Positions 35,605 to 43,646 of a stretch of DNA of 64,000 nucleotides are shown here, in pieces. How positions within the stretch are numbered: the first letter of the stretch is position 1; every line of letters begins with the position of its first letter. The position numbers were made by a program, and so were the translations under genes. The DNA is from JABFSA01 sp963827515 (GTDB taxonomy: Bacteria > Acidobacteriota > Vicinamibacteria > Vicinamibacterales > UBA2999), in the NCBI GenBank assembly GCA_963827515.1, contig CAWHBF010000034.1, positions 19,493 to 83,492 of the forward strand, written 5' to 3'. Under the pieces are notes generated by a model that had not been told where the DNA came from, searched no databases, and saw only the letters and a list, made by a program, of their open reading frames with translations.

Positions 35605-35918
35605 CCGGGAAGTTCCGCCCCGAACCCGAAGCCTCCGCTGAACTTGAAGACGCTGCCCTTTGGTACGAGGGCCAACGCCAGGGACTGGGCTTGGAACTCG
35701 TCGAAGCAGTCGACCTCGCCCTTGAACAAATTGCTGGGTGGCCGCAGATTGGTCGCCGAGTTTCTGGACTGCCCAACGACTTGCCCGTTCGCAAGGTCCC
35801 GGTCAAGCGCTTCCCATACCACGTTGTGTATCTGCCATGGGAAGGTGCTTTTCGGGTTCTGGCGTTTGCGCACGATAGCCGTGAACCCGGCTACTGGCTC
35901 TCCCGGATTCGCAAGTAG
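35601..35918 (+). CDS. RelE/ParE-family toxin (cassette gene)
   Basis: 105 residues from the ATG at 35601. ParE/RelE fold marks: FRPEPEASAELEDAALWYEG, LGLELVEAVDLALEQIAGWP, RRVSGLPNDLPVRKVPVKRF, PYHVVYLPWEGAFRVLAFAH and a C-terminal REPGYWLSR. Toxins of this family act on mRNA at the ribosome or on gyrase; which one is not clear here. Such modules are known to stabilise large cassette arrays. Confidence 0.88.
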   Translation: MTGKFRPEPEASAELEDAALWYEGQRQGLGLELVEAVDLALEQIAGWPQIGRRVSGLPNDLPVRKVPVKRFPYHVVYLPWEGAFRVLAFAHDSREPGYWLSRIRK

Positions 35919-35929
35919 TTCACTCGTCA

Positions 35930-36002
35930 GCCCAACGCTACATTTCAGCCGCGGCGGCCCATGATCACACTGGCCGTCGTCGGCTGCAAATGTTTGTTGG
36001 GC
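35930..36002 (-). other. attC site
   Basis: 73 bases, GCCCAAC to GTTGGGC. Arms ATTTCAGCCGCGGCGGCC and GGCCGTCGTCGGCTGCAAAT with the extra G. Confidence 0.9.
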
Positions 36003-36021
36003 TGCGAACCCGCCAAGCTGG

Positions 36022-36450
36022 CTACTGCCAAATGCTCTTCGTGCGGGCGAACCTACCGAGTAGTTTCGCTCGAGCCTTCAGAAGAGGAGCCAACTCTGGC
36101 CAACTGGAACGCTCTCCGATTCGGATTGAAGGATGCGCTCGACCGCGTTCCATGCAGCGTGCCACAGCCAGCCACCGCTTCGCGAACCCAAGAAGCGCGG
36201 TGCGAGGATGCTTGGCGCGGCGCGCGGAAAGATAGTCGGTGGGTAGATCGCCGCAGATCGTCCACCAACCGACCCAGCCAGGCCGAGCCACACTCTCGAT
36301 CGCCCAGAGTGACAAATATGGCTCGACGTGCCAGGCAGGCCATGTGCCGATCCGCCCGTGCTTGAGGCCTTCTTCCTTCAGGTACGCACGCACTTGCCTG
36401 CGCCTGTCGGCGCACCAACGGTCTTCGGCGGTCGGCTTACGTTTCGGCAC
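36022..36450 (-). CDS. DUF4826-like protein (cassette gene)
   Basis: 142 residues starting at GTG 36450. Characteristic stretch WPAWHVEPYLSLWAIESV, then PGWVGWWTICGDLPTDYL and KHPRTALLGFAKRW. This matches DUF4826 proteins of unknown function. First cassette next to the 36.47 kb core site, the expected position of the newest insertion. Confidence 0.75.
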   Translation of the reverse strand: MPKRKPTAEDRWCADRRRQVRAYLKEEGLKHGRIGTWPAWHVEPYLSLWAIESVARPGWVGWWTICGDLPTDYLSARRAKHPRTALLGFAKRWLAVARCMERGRAHPSIRIGERSSWPELAPLLKARAKLLGRFARTKSIWQ

Positions 36451-36465
36451 TCTATAACCTTCGCA

Positions 36466-36645
36466 GCCCAACTACTTCTTAAGTAGACCGCGGGATGTTC
36501 CCGCCCGCGCAGCGTGTGTCGGCAAGCGCACAAACACCAGGTTCCCGCGAATCCCTCAGCGGGCGAATGCTAACACGCCGGACCCTCGACAACAGGGGAA
36601 TCAAAGGCTGCGAAGAGCTGTGCCTGATGCGCTGCAAGCGGCATG
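36466..36645 (-). other. attI-like repeated element, copy B
   Basis: Minus-strand core GTTGGGC at 36472-36466, then CTACTTCTTAAGTAG, CGCGGGATGTTCCCGC, GCGAATGCTAACACGCCG and GGGAATCAAAGGCTG, in the same order as at 20567-20745. It lies between the ftr stop (36716) and the first cassette. No integrase gene is found beside it. attI identity is inference. Confidence 0.45.
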
Positions 36646-36715
36646 GTGTTCGTCGGCATTCACAGGGCGAGATGGCGACACTCAACCGCCTGACCCAAAA
36701 GGGTATTGGGGAAGG

Positions 36716-37621
36716 TCAGGCCGGGCCGAGGAGCTCGTGCAGCTTGAAGTGATGCTTACCGAGCTTGCCGCCGTAGTTGCCCGCGGAGATCTGGACGACC
36801 CCGGGAAGGCACGCGGCGTCGATACCGACGCGAAGGGCATCCTCGATCGCCTGGCGGTCGAGGCCATCGACGACGATCTCGAGCACGGAGTTGACGGCTT
36901 CGGGCAGCTCGCTGGCCACACCAATGCGGCCGCGTACGGTCGGGCAATACGCGTCGTTGGTGGAGGCGATCATGTTCTTGTAGCGCTTCGCGCCCACCTT
37001 GCTGCCGGCGCGCACGATGCCACCGGGAAACGGCAGGATGACACCGCGCACCCGACGCATCGCATCCACAGCCGCCTCTGCGGCCGCGAGGGCGGCTACT
37101 TGATCCTTCGCCAGGATCAGCAGGTTGCCGCCACCGATCGCCTTCTGCATCCCGAAGGCCTCTTCGACGAGGAACTCCCCCTCCATCACCGGAATGCGCC
37201 AGTAGCGGCGTCCGTCGAGATACTTGCTCGACTGCAGGCGGTCGCCAAAGTGACGCAGCAGTCCGCCCACGGTCACGCGGTCCTTGGCGTCCGGCAATCC
37301 GTCGAAGCACGCGGTGGTCGGGCACGTCAGCACCGTCTGGCCGACGCGATCGATGAGCCGGCTTCCGAGCCCTTCGGCGTTGAACGCGAAAAGCAGAACG
37401 CTCACCCCAGGCCGGCCGTCAGGTGTATCGCCAGGCGCCAGTACGGCCTCGATCCCCGCCTCGACCTTGCACCCGATGACGGATGTCGCAAAGCCGGTCA
37501 TCGACTGCGCCGCGGTCCGCGCCCACGCGTCGGACGCGGCGGTGATGACCACGCGCGCCGCGCGCATGTCGAACGCCTCCGCGAACGTGTCGACGATCTC
37601 GACCCCGCGCCGTTCACGCAC
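36716..37621 (-). CDS. ftr: formylmethanofuran-tetrahydromethanopterin formyltransferase
   Basis: 301 residues from the GTG at 37621, overlapping the fhcC stop by 8 bases. The sequence matches Ftr/FhcD from its start: GVEIVDTFAEAFDMRAARVV, ITAASDAWARTAAQSMTGF, ATSVIGCKVEAGIEAVLAPG, DTPDGRPGVSVLLFAF, TCPTTACFDGLPDAKDRV, and the C-terminal GVVQISAGNYGGKLGKHHF. It transfers the formyl group between formyl-H4MPT and methanofuran. Also called fhcD. No frameshift. Last gene of the operon. Confidence 0.95.
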   Translation of the reverse strand: MRERRGVEIVDTFAEAFDMRAARVVITAASDAWARTAAQSMTGFATSVIGCKVEAGIEAVLAPGDTPDGRPGVSVLLFAFNAEGLGSRLIDRVGQTVLTCPTTACFDGLPDAKDRVTVGGLLRHFGDRLQSSKYLDGRRYWRIPVMEGEFLVEEAFGMQKAIGGGNLLILAKDQVAALAAAEAAVDAMRRVRGVILPFPGGIVRAGSKVGAKRYKNMIASTNDAYCPTVRGRIGVASELPEAVNSVLEIVVDGLDRQAIEDALRVGIDAACLPGVVQISAGNYGGKLGKHHFKLHELLGPA

Positions 37622-38429
37622 CGCGAGGCCTCCACACGAGCAGTTCCCCTTTGCCGGGCACGGACGTATCACCGGTGTAGCGCCGATACGCGCCTTCACG
37701 CTCCTCGCAGGGAATCGTGACGCCCAACGCCGCGAGGTGGCGCGCATACATGCGAAGAAACGTCGGCACGTACGTCGCCGCATACGCGAACGTGGGTAGG
37801 AGTGGAATCGGGCGCAACGAGATGATCGTCCCTCGCATCATCCAGGCGCCGGTGCGCAGCTCGGCGCCGCTCCCGAGCACGATGGTCCCGCCCTTCATCT
37901 GCAACCCGGCAAAGTCGCGGACGGGACCGCGGACGGCGATGATGCCGCGCTTCATCCGCATGCCGACTTCGAGACCAGCCGTGCCGCCAACGAGGATCGT
38001 CCCGTCGCGCATGCCGGTCTGACTTCCCCGGTACGCGGCGCCGATCTGGCCTCCGACGTTTCCACCGACACGAATCAGCCCGCCCGACATCTCGCCGCCC
38101 ACCCAGTCGGACGCGTTTCCCGTCACCTCGATGGAACCGCCGCTCATGTAGGCGCCAAGGTGCATACCCGCGTTGCCGGTGATGATGATGCGCCCCCGCG
38201 TCATGGCGCGACCGATCCACTTGATCCGTGCGGCATCGCCGTGAATGGCGATCTCGTCGCTGGCGGCGCCTTCGACGGTGAAAAAATCGTCCAGGCGGCG
38301 CTGCCGCTTGCCGAGCAGCACGGGCAGGGCGCGGATGGCGTCATTCGACAAGGTCGCCATCACATCGGGCGAGAGCGCCTCGGCCTCGAGCGGCACGTGC
38401 GGCGCTTCCTTGAGGGTCAGCGTGATCAT
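37614..38429 (-). CDS. fhcC: formylmethanofuran dehydrogenase/hydrolase subunit C
   Basis: 271 residues from the ATG at 38429, which overlaps the repaired fhcA stop (ATGA). The centre is a right-handed beta-helix of Gly-rich repeats: SGGSIEVTGNASDWVGGEMS, GGLIRVGGNVGGQIGAAYRG, QTGMRDGTILVGGTAGLEVG and MKRGIIAVRGPVRDFAGLQM, as in FwdC and glutamate synthase alpha domains. C-terminal Arg/Tyr-rich part ARHLAALGVTIPCEE. Structural subunit binding methanofuran in the Fhc/Fwd complex. Because fhcA is frameshifted, the literal frame fuses it to fhcA. Confidence 0.93.
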   Translation of the reverse strand: MITLTLKEAPHVPLEAEALSPDVMATLSNDAIRALPVLLGKRQRRLDDFFTVEGAASDEIAIHGDAARIKWIGRAMTRGRIIITGNAGMHLGAYMSGGSIEVTGNASDWVGGEMSGGLIRVGGNVGGQIGAAYRGSQTGMRDGTILVGGTAGLEVGMRMKRGIIAVRGPVRDFAGLQMKGGTIVLGSGAELRTGAWMMRGTIISLRPIPLLPTFAYAATYVPTFLRMYARHLAALGVTIPCEEREGAYRRYTGDTSVPGKGELLVWRPRGA

Positions 38430-40067
38430 TCGGGCTTCGGGCGCAGCGTGATCTGCTCGGGTCGCTTGAGCCGTTCGATCTCCACGGGATAGTTCTCGAA
38501 CGACATCGTGTACGACTGCTCGAAGATCGGACGGATGAAGTCCTCGATCCCGCTGTCGTAAGCGGGCTGAGACGATGAACTCGCGGCCCTCGGTGACGGC
38601 CGTCACGTCACCCTCTTCGACCACGACCTCTCCCCCCTTGATCACATAGCGCGGATACGAGAACAGGAACCCGCCCTCGTCCGGCTTCTCGGGATAGATC
38701 GCCACATCGGCATCCGCGCCAACACCGAGATGGCCCTTGCGCGACAGGCCGAGTGAACGTGCCGGACCCGCCGACGTGATGATCGCAATGTCATACAGCG
38801 TGTACTGCCGGTCGAGATCCGCGAGCACAATCCGCTCCTGCGCCACCGCTGGAAGCTTCTTGATCTGCTCCTTCCGAAAGTTCACGTCCATCAGAAGCTG
38901 CACGATCTCCGGGTACCGCCAGAAACATCCGCCATTAGGATGGTCGGTCGTCAGGAACACCCGCCACGGATCGTCGATGAGCAACAGCAGTTCGAGCCCC
39001 ACCGCCCACTGCACGGCGTTGACGATGTTGTGGTCTTTGTAGACATAGGGGACGATGCCGCAGCCGGTCTCGTTCTCGACGTCCAGGTTTCCCCACTTGC
39101 GTCCGGTGAGCTGATACAGCAGGTGCTGCCAGGGGCCGTCCGCGGTGATCGTGACAGCATCGCCAAAGAGCACCGCGCCCGCATCGGTCGTCAGGTTCGG
39201 ATGTTTGTTGAACGCCTCGGCCACGGCGGCCGCGCCGGACCGCATCGTGCTCCAGTCGTCGCCATCGTAGGCATGAAACTGCAGGTGCGCCAGGTGCGCC
39301 CGCCGCCCTTCCAGCACCTGCATCGTCTCGACGGTGGTGGCGATGTTGCCGGGCACGCCGAGGTTGTTGCAGTGCAGGTGGAGCGGGTGCGGCAGCTCCA
39401 GGTCATCCACGATCTGCGCCAGGCTTGAAATGATCTTCCCGGGCGTCAGGGTCGAGTAGCCCTCGAACGACTCGTGGAGCTGGCTCGCGTTCTTGCCCCA
39501 CTTCCACGCCGCCACGCCGCCGGGATTCACCGCCTTGACGCCGTACACCTTGGCGGCCGAGATCAGCCACGCCACGACGTGACGGGCCCGTTCGACATCG
39601 CCGGCCTCGAGCAGGTCCAACACCATCTCGTTGTTGGCCATCAGCAGGAGGCACGACTTGTCCACGATCGGCGTGTCGTGCAGCTCTTCGTGCGTGTGCT
39701 TCGCAGACAGTATGGGCACTGCTGCTTCGTTGACGGTCGTCCAACCCATCCCGGCGTAGAGATAGCCGGTCGCGAACGTGGTGGGTGTCATTCCGCCGAT
39801 GCCGGCGCGGCGATTCTCCCCGTGCAGAAACTTGCGGGCCACCCGCTGGTTCTCCGGCACGAGCCCGCGCGCGAAGTTGAGCGCTCCGCCGGCCACGTGG
39901 GTGTGGACGTCCACACCTCCCGGAAACACCATCATGCCGCTGGCGTCGATCGTGCGTCCGCCCTCGACGTTCTTCACGACGCTGCCGTTGGCGATGCAGA
40001 TGTCCTTGATGACCCCGTCCACGCCGTTGGTCGGGTCGTAGACCTTGCCGCCTGTTATCCGCAGCAT
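38426..40067 (-). CDS. fhcA: formylmethanofuran dehydrogenase/hydrolase subunit A, one frameshift
   Basis: About 546 residues from the ATG at 40067. Amidohydrolase-fold metal site: VDVHTHVAGG (HxH near residue 65), KAVNPGGVAAWKWGKNASQL (region of the bridging Lys), HPLHLHCNNLG, AHLAHLQFHAYDG, and FLTTDHPNGGCFWRYP (Asp). FwdA/FhcA hydrolyses formylmethanofuran to formate and methanofuran. An extra base near 38569 turns the real ending (VSPAYDSGIEDFIRP, then SFENYPVEIERLKRP and a TGA at 38426) into an apparent fusion with fhcC. Correct ATGA coupling to fhcC supports an error in the data. Confidence 0.92.
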
Positions 40068-40075
40068 GTGTGCTC

Positions 40076-40170
40076 CCCGAACCACGAAGAACACGAAGAT
40101 CACGAAGGATCATTTTTTTCCATAAGGGATTTCGTGGCCTTCGTTTCCTTCGTGTCCTTCGTGGTTACGG
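40076..40170. repeat. CACGAAG inverted repeat between fhcB and fhcA
   Basis: ACCACGAAGAACACGAAGAT on one side and TTCGTTTCCTTCGTGTCCTT on the other, around a poly-T. Its right arm encodes the last ~18 residues of FhcB (TTKDTKETKATK). Confidence 0.7.
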
Positions 40171-41497
40171 CGTTCGCCATCGTGGCGAGGGGCTGCGGCA
40201 CCCAGGTGGACTTCGCCGCCACGGCGAGGCGGATACGGCGGATGACTTCTTCGTCGGTCGGATACGGCGACTGCAGGATTGGCCGCAGCGGCAGCGGAAT
40301 CTCGTCCATGCGATACGCCGTGCCGTCCGCGCTGATGCCGGTCACCGCGGTCGTGATGTGCACGCGGGCCAGCCGGCTCGTGTGGGTGACCTTGGGATCC
40401 AGGACGATCGTAGGAATCCGGCTCAGGTGATCGATGGCTGGCTGAGGCATCGTCGCACCCGGATCCGCGCCGAGGATCAGGGCCGCATCGTTGTCGCCGC
40501 GCACCAGCAGGTCGATCGTGGAGAACTCGCCCGGATTGAATCGGGGATACCCGCGCGACAGGCTCACGCCAAACGGATAGCCCGTTGTGTAGCGCAGCAC
40601 GACGTCGGCGCCCGTCACGTTGCCGTGCCCTCGCATCGGCATGCAGACGAACTTCGTGAACGCGTTCAACTCGGCGGCGAGCGTGAGGATGGCGCCCGAG
40701 TTCATGTGCTTCCCGCGCGTCATCGACAGACCCATCCCGAAGAAGATGACGCCGAACTTCGCCCGCTTCATGCGATCGGCAATGTCCTGGAGCTGCGCGA
40801 CGGTCAGGCCGGTCTCTTCGACGAGCCGCGCGTCCACCGGGTTCCCTTTGACGATCGCCCGCAGCGCGGTCGCCATTTCGAAGTCCTTGCCGGGCCGTAT
40901 CTGCAGAAAGATGTCCGCGGCCTTCGCACTCGGCGTCTCGCGAATATCCACGAGCACCATCGTCCGGCCCTTCCGGCCGAGCGGCACGAACTTCCCCTTC
41001 TGCGTCAGGGTGTACTTGGTGAAATGCCGAGGGTGGCATTCCGCCGGGTTCCCTCCCCAGTAGATGATGAAGTCCGCCCGATTCTTGACTTCGCCTAGTG
41101 TGCACGTAATCTTGCCACCCAACTGGGCGGCTATCTCAGTGGGGCCGTGTCAAAGGGATGTGTGGCTGTCGACCACACCTCCTATCAACTCGGCGAGCGT
41201 CACGGATTCACGCTGCGCCTCGCACGTGATGTTGCTGAGGCCGTAGACGAGCGGCATGTCGGCCGCGTGGAGGTAGCCGGCGGCTGCCTCGATGGCCGCG
41301 TCGAGCGTGGCCGGTTCGCCGTCGATCAGCGCGTCGGGATACAGGCGCTCCGCTGTGTGATTCCGGAACCAGGAATCGCCGAGGCTGCAGGCATTCTTCG
41401 CCTTGACGATCCGATCGCCTTCGGCGTGGAGCTCGATGTCGTCGCACACGCAACCGCAAAACGTGCAGGTGGCGTGTTTCACCACGGTCAGGCTCAT
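40100..41497 (-). CDS. fhcB: formylmethanofuran dehydrogenase subunit B with in-frame UGA at the catalytic Cys/Sec position
   Basis: 465 codons in one frame, read through a single TGA at 41152-41150 (codon 116). N-terminal [4Fe-4S] ligand pattern CTFCGCVC (residues 11-18) and Cys 37. Then GLSNITCEAQRESVTLAELI, VVDSHTSL-UGA-HGPTEIAAQ, CTLGEVKNRADFIIYWGGNP, the Pro-Met-Arg-Gly-His-Gly-Asn region and GTAYRMDEIPLPLRPIL. In archaeal FwdB this UGA position is the Cys or Sec that binds Mo or W (motif CHGP; E. coli FdhF has UHGP). The RNA GCCGCCCAGUUGGGUGGC, from base 22 counting the U of UGA as 1, folds into a 7-bp stem with an AGUU loop. The C-terminus is extended by a repeat. Alternative: nonsense mutation or base error for TGC. 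Confidence 0.88.
41114..41152 (-). promoter_or_regulatory. putative UGA-SECIS element in fhcB
   Basis: UGA at 41152-41150 followed at 41131-41114 by GCCGCCC-AGUU-GGGUGGC: seven pairs (one G-U) and a tetraloop whose second base is G. Distance from UGA to the loop is 25 bases, inside the range known for bacterial SECIS elements. Folding done by hand. Confidence 0.5.
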
Positions 41498-41717
41498 TGC
41501 ATCCCCTTTGGAGTGAAGCTAGCTATTGCTCGTCGCGAGGCTCGTCTCCGCCCGGACCGGGCGGAATCACGAACGTTCACCCAAGATCCCTTCCGGGAAA
41601 GCTGCCGCGGGTGCGGCGAGGCTGGTACCGGCCCGGCTCGATCATCTCCCACGCGCGAACGCCCGTGGCGCTTCGCTCTGACGTGATAATGACTGAGGGC
41701 TCGGCTGCGGGTGTCGG

Positions 41718-41780
41718 CTTACGCGTCAATGGATTTGACCTCGTCGTCCCACTGGATGGGAACGCCGTCTGACTCGAAGC
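41718..41780 (-). pseudogene. remnant of an fwdD 3' end upstream of fhcB
   Basis: A short frame ending SDGVPIQWDDEVKSIDA with TAA, and the DNA TGTCGGCTTACGCGTC, resemble the 3' end of the complete FwdD-like gene at 60915-61283 (TDGTGMP, WEVEVEPIDA, and the identical TGTCGGCTTACGCGTC). No N-terminal part exists upstream. The rest of 41498-41845 shows no gene. Confidence 0.4.
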
Positions 41781-41845
41781 ATCATATCAGATGAAAATAC
41801 CCCTCTGAATTCAGCGCAAAACGGCACTTCCATGAGGATTCTGCC

Positions 41846-43471
41846 ATGACTGCTCGCATCCGACTTTTCGTGTGGCTGTTCTGCTTGTCGGTCTTCGCTG
41901 GAGTGTCGTACTGGTCTGCGGTGCGAGTGGGGGCGCAGTCCCCGGGACCTCAGCTGCGACAGATTGCCTATCTCAAGGCGTCGAACAGCGAAGGGGCTGA
42001 CCATTTCGCGTGCGGAGGTTCGCTCCCCGGGCACACAGGCAACGCGCTGGCGATCAGCGGCGATGGCAACACGGCCGTCGTCGGCGCGCCGCACGAGAGC
42101 AGCGCCGCACGCGGGATCAACGGCAACCAGGACGACAACTCGTTGTACAACTCCGGCGCCGTCTACGTGTACGTGCGTCGAGGTGACACGTGGACGCAGC
42201 AGGCTTATCTCAAAGCGTCGAATCCAGGGCGGAGCGATCTATTTGGGCTCAGCCTTGCCTTGAGCCGCGACGGAAACACGCTGGCGGTCGCGGCGCCGTG
42301 GGAGGCCAGCGCCGGCACAGGCGTCAATGCCAATCAGGACGACGACTCCATTCCCCAGGCTGGCGCCGTGTACGTCTTTACGCGAGCTGGCGACAGATGG
42401 TCACAGCAGGCGTATCTCAAGGCATCGAACACCGGCCGCAAGGGCGTCGGGGACGACATCGAAGGGGACCAGTTCGGGTTTGCGATTGCGCTGAGTGCCG
42501 ACGGCGGCACGCTGGCTGCGGGCGCCATCGCGGAAGACAGCGTCGCGACTGGCATGGGCGGCAACCAGACCGATGACTCGGCTGCTGCTTCGGGTGCCGT
42601 GTACGTGTTTTCGAGAGTTGCCAACAGGTGGACACAACAGGCGTACCTCAAGAGCAGCAACAGCGAGGCAGGCGATCTGTTTGGCTATGGCGTGAGCCTG
42701 AGCGCAGACGGCACCGCTCTGGCGGTGGCGGCGTACGACGAGGATGGCGGCGGCAGAGGTGTCGATCCGGCGAATGACAACAGCTCGAGCGGGACCGGTG
42801 CGATCTACGCGTTCAATCGCCAGGGCACTGTCTGGACGCAGACCGGCTATCTCAAGGGATCGCGATCGCAGCGTAACGATGCCCTGGGCTACTCCGTGGC
42901 CATGAGCGACGACGGCCGTACGATTGCCGGCGGCACCGCCGAGGAGAGCTGCCTGAACGGTGGCATCAATCCTTCCAACTGCGACATCGATACATTCCCC
43001 GAATCTCTCGCGGCCGGCTCGGCCGGTGCGGTGTATGTCTGGGTGCGCAGTGGCGACCGCTGGGTCGAACAGGCATTCATCAAGGCGTCGAACCCGGATC
43101 TCGAGGACTGGTTCGCGGTCCGACTCGCGTTGAGCGGCGATGGCAACGCACTCCTGGTCGGCGCGCCGATGGAGGACAGCGCTGCGAGGGGTGTCAACGG
43201 ACGCGAAGATGACGACTCGGTCGACGACTCCGGCGCGGCGTATCTCTTTACGCGCAGCGGGACCGCCTGGAGCCAGCGTGCGTATCTCAAAGCGTCGAAC
43301 ACCGACGGGTTCGACGAGTTCGGGAGTTCCGTTGCGATCAGTGGCGATGGCAGGACGATGGTCGTGGGCGCCCGCATGGAGAGTGGCGGCGCCAGGACCG
43401 TCAATGGCAATCAGAACGACAACGACGCTGGGCAGTCTGGCGCCGCGTACCTCTTTGGGCTGGACCGTTGA
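41846..43471 (+). CDS. exported FG-GAP-repeat beta-propeller protein
   Basis: 541 residues. Signal peptide residues 1-31 (VRVGAQS). Seven repeats of about 65-75 residues, each with a Q-x-A-Y-L-K-A-S-N motif, a D-x-F-G-x-S-x-A-[IL]-S-x-D-G motif, an acidic G-x-N-x-x-Q-x-D-D calcium-type loop, and S-G-A-[VA]-Y-[VL]-F. This is the integrin-alpha-like FG-GAP propeller. Likely a secreted or surface protein; no enzymatic motif. Divergent from fhcB, with 348 bases between them. Confidence 0.88.
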   Translation: MTARIRLFVWLFCLSVFAGVSYWSAVRVGAQSPGPQLRQIAYLKASNSEGADHFACGGSLPGHTGNALAISGDGNTAVVGAPHESSAARGINGNQDDNSLYNSGAVYVYVRRGDTWTQQAYLKASNPGRSDLFGLSLALSRDGNTLAVAAPWEASAGTGVNANQDDDSIPQAGAVYVFTRAGDRWSQQAYLKASNTGRKGVGDDIEGDQFGFAIALSADGGTLAAGAIAEDSVATGMGGNQTDDSAAASGAVYVFSRVANRWTQQAYLKSSNSEAGDLFGYGVSLSADGTALAVAAYDEDGGGRGVDPANDNSSSGTGAIYAFNRQGTVWTQTGYLKGSRSQRNDALGYSVAMSDDGRTIAGGTAEESCLNGGINPSNCDIDTFPESLAAGSAGAVYVWVRSGDRWVEQAFIKASNPDLEDWFAVRLALSGDGNALLVGAPMEDSAARGVNGREDDDSVDDSGAAYLFTRSGTAWSQRAYLKASNTDGFDEFGSSVAISGDGRTMVVGARMESGGARTVNGNQNDNDAGQSGAAYLFGLDR

Positions 43472-43480
43472 CTGCGCACG

Positions 43481-43581
43481 CTAGAGCGATTTGCGTTTCT
43501 CCGTAGAGCGCACGCTTCAGCGTGCGCGTGTCCGCGGAGGCTGAAGCCTCCGCTCTACGCCGAATCGAAAAAGCGGTCTAG
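43481..43581. repeat. full-length CTAG-ended palindromic element
   Basis: 101 bases with CTAG at both ends, inner palindromes GCGCACGCTTCAGCGTGCGC and CGGAGGCTGAAGCCTCCG, and flanking TTTGCGTTTC and GAATCGAAAA. Cleanest copy of this family in the window. Confidence 0.85.
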
Positions 43582-43646
43582 AGCCTGGTCGGCGGAAAAG
43601 ATTTTCCACGACACGATGGCCGTCTCGGCCACCACGAGGAGATGAC

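Noticed and set aside
14857..36472. CRISPR array reading of the regular repeats
   Set aside because: Spacing is hundreds to thousands of bases with genes between repeats, and the repeats are imperfect palindromes with integrase-type core sites.
37614..40103. 829-residue natural FhcA-FhcC fusion protein
   Set aside because: One base removed near 38569 restores the conserved FhcA ending and an ATGA overlap with fhcC, so two separate genes are more likely.
40100..41497. genome-wide reassignment of UGA to an amino acid
   Set aside because: UGA ends several intact genes here (fhcC, the 36-residue peptide, the mfnD overlap), so it is a normal stop.
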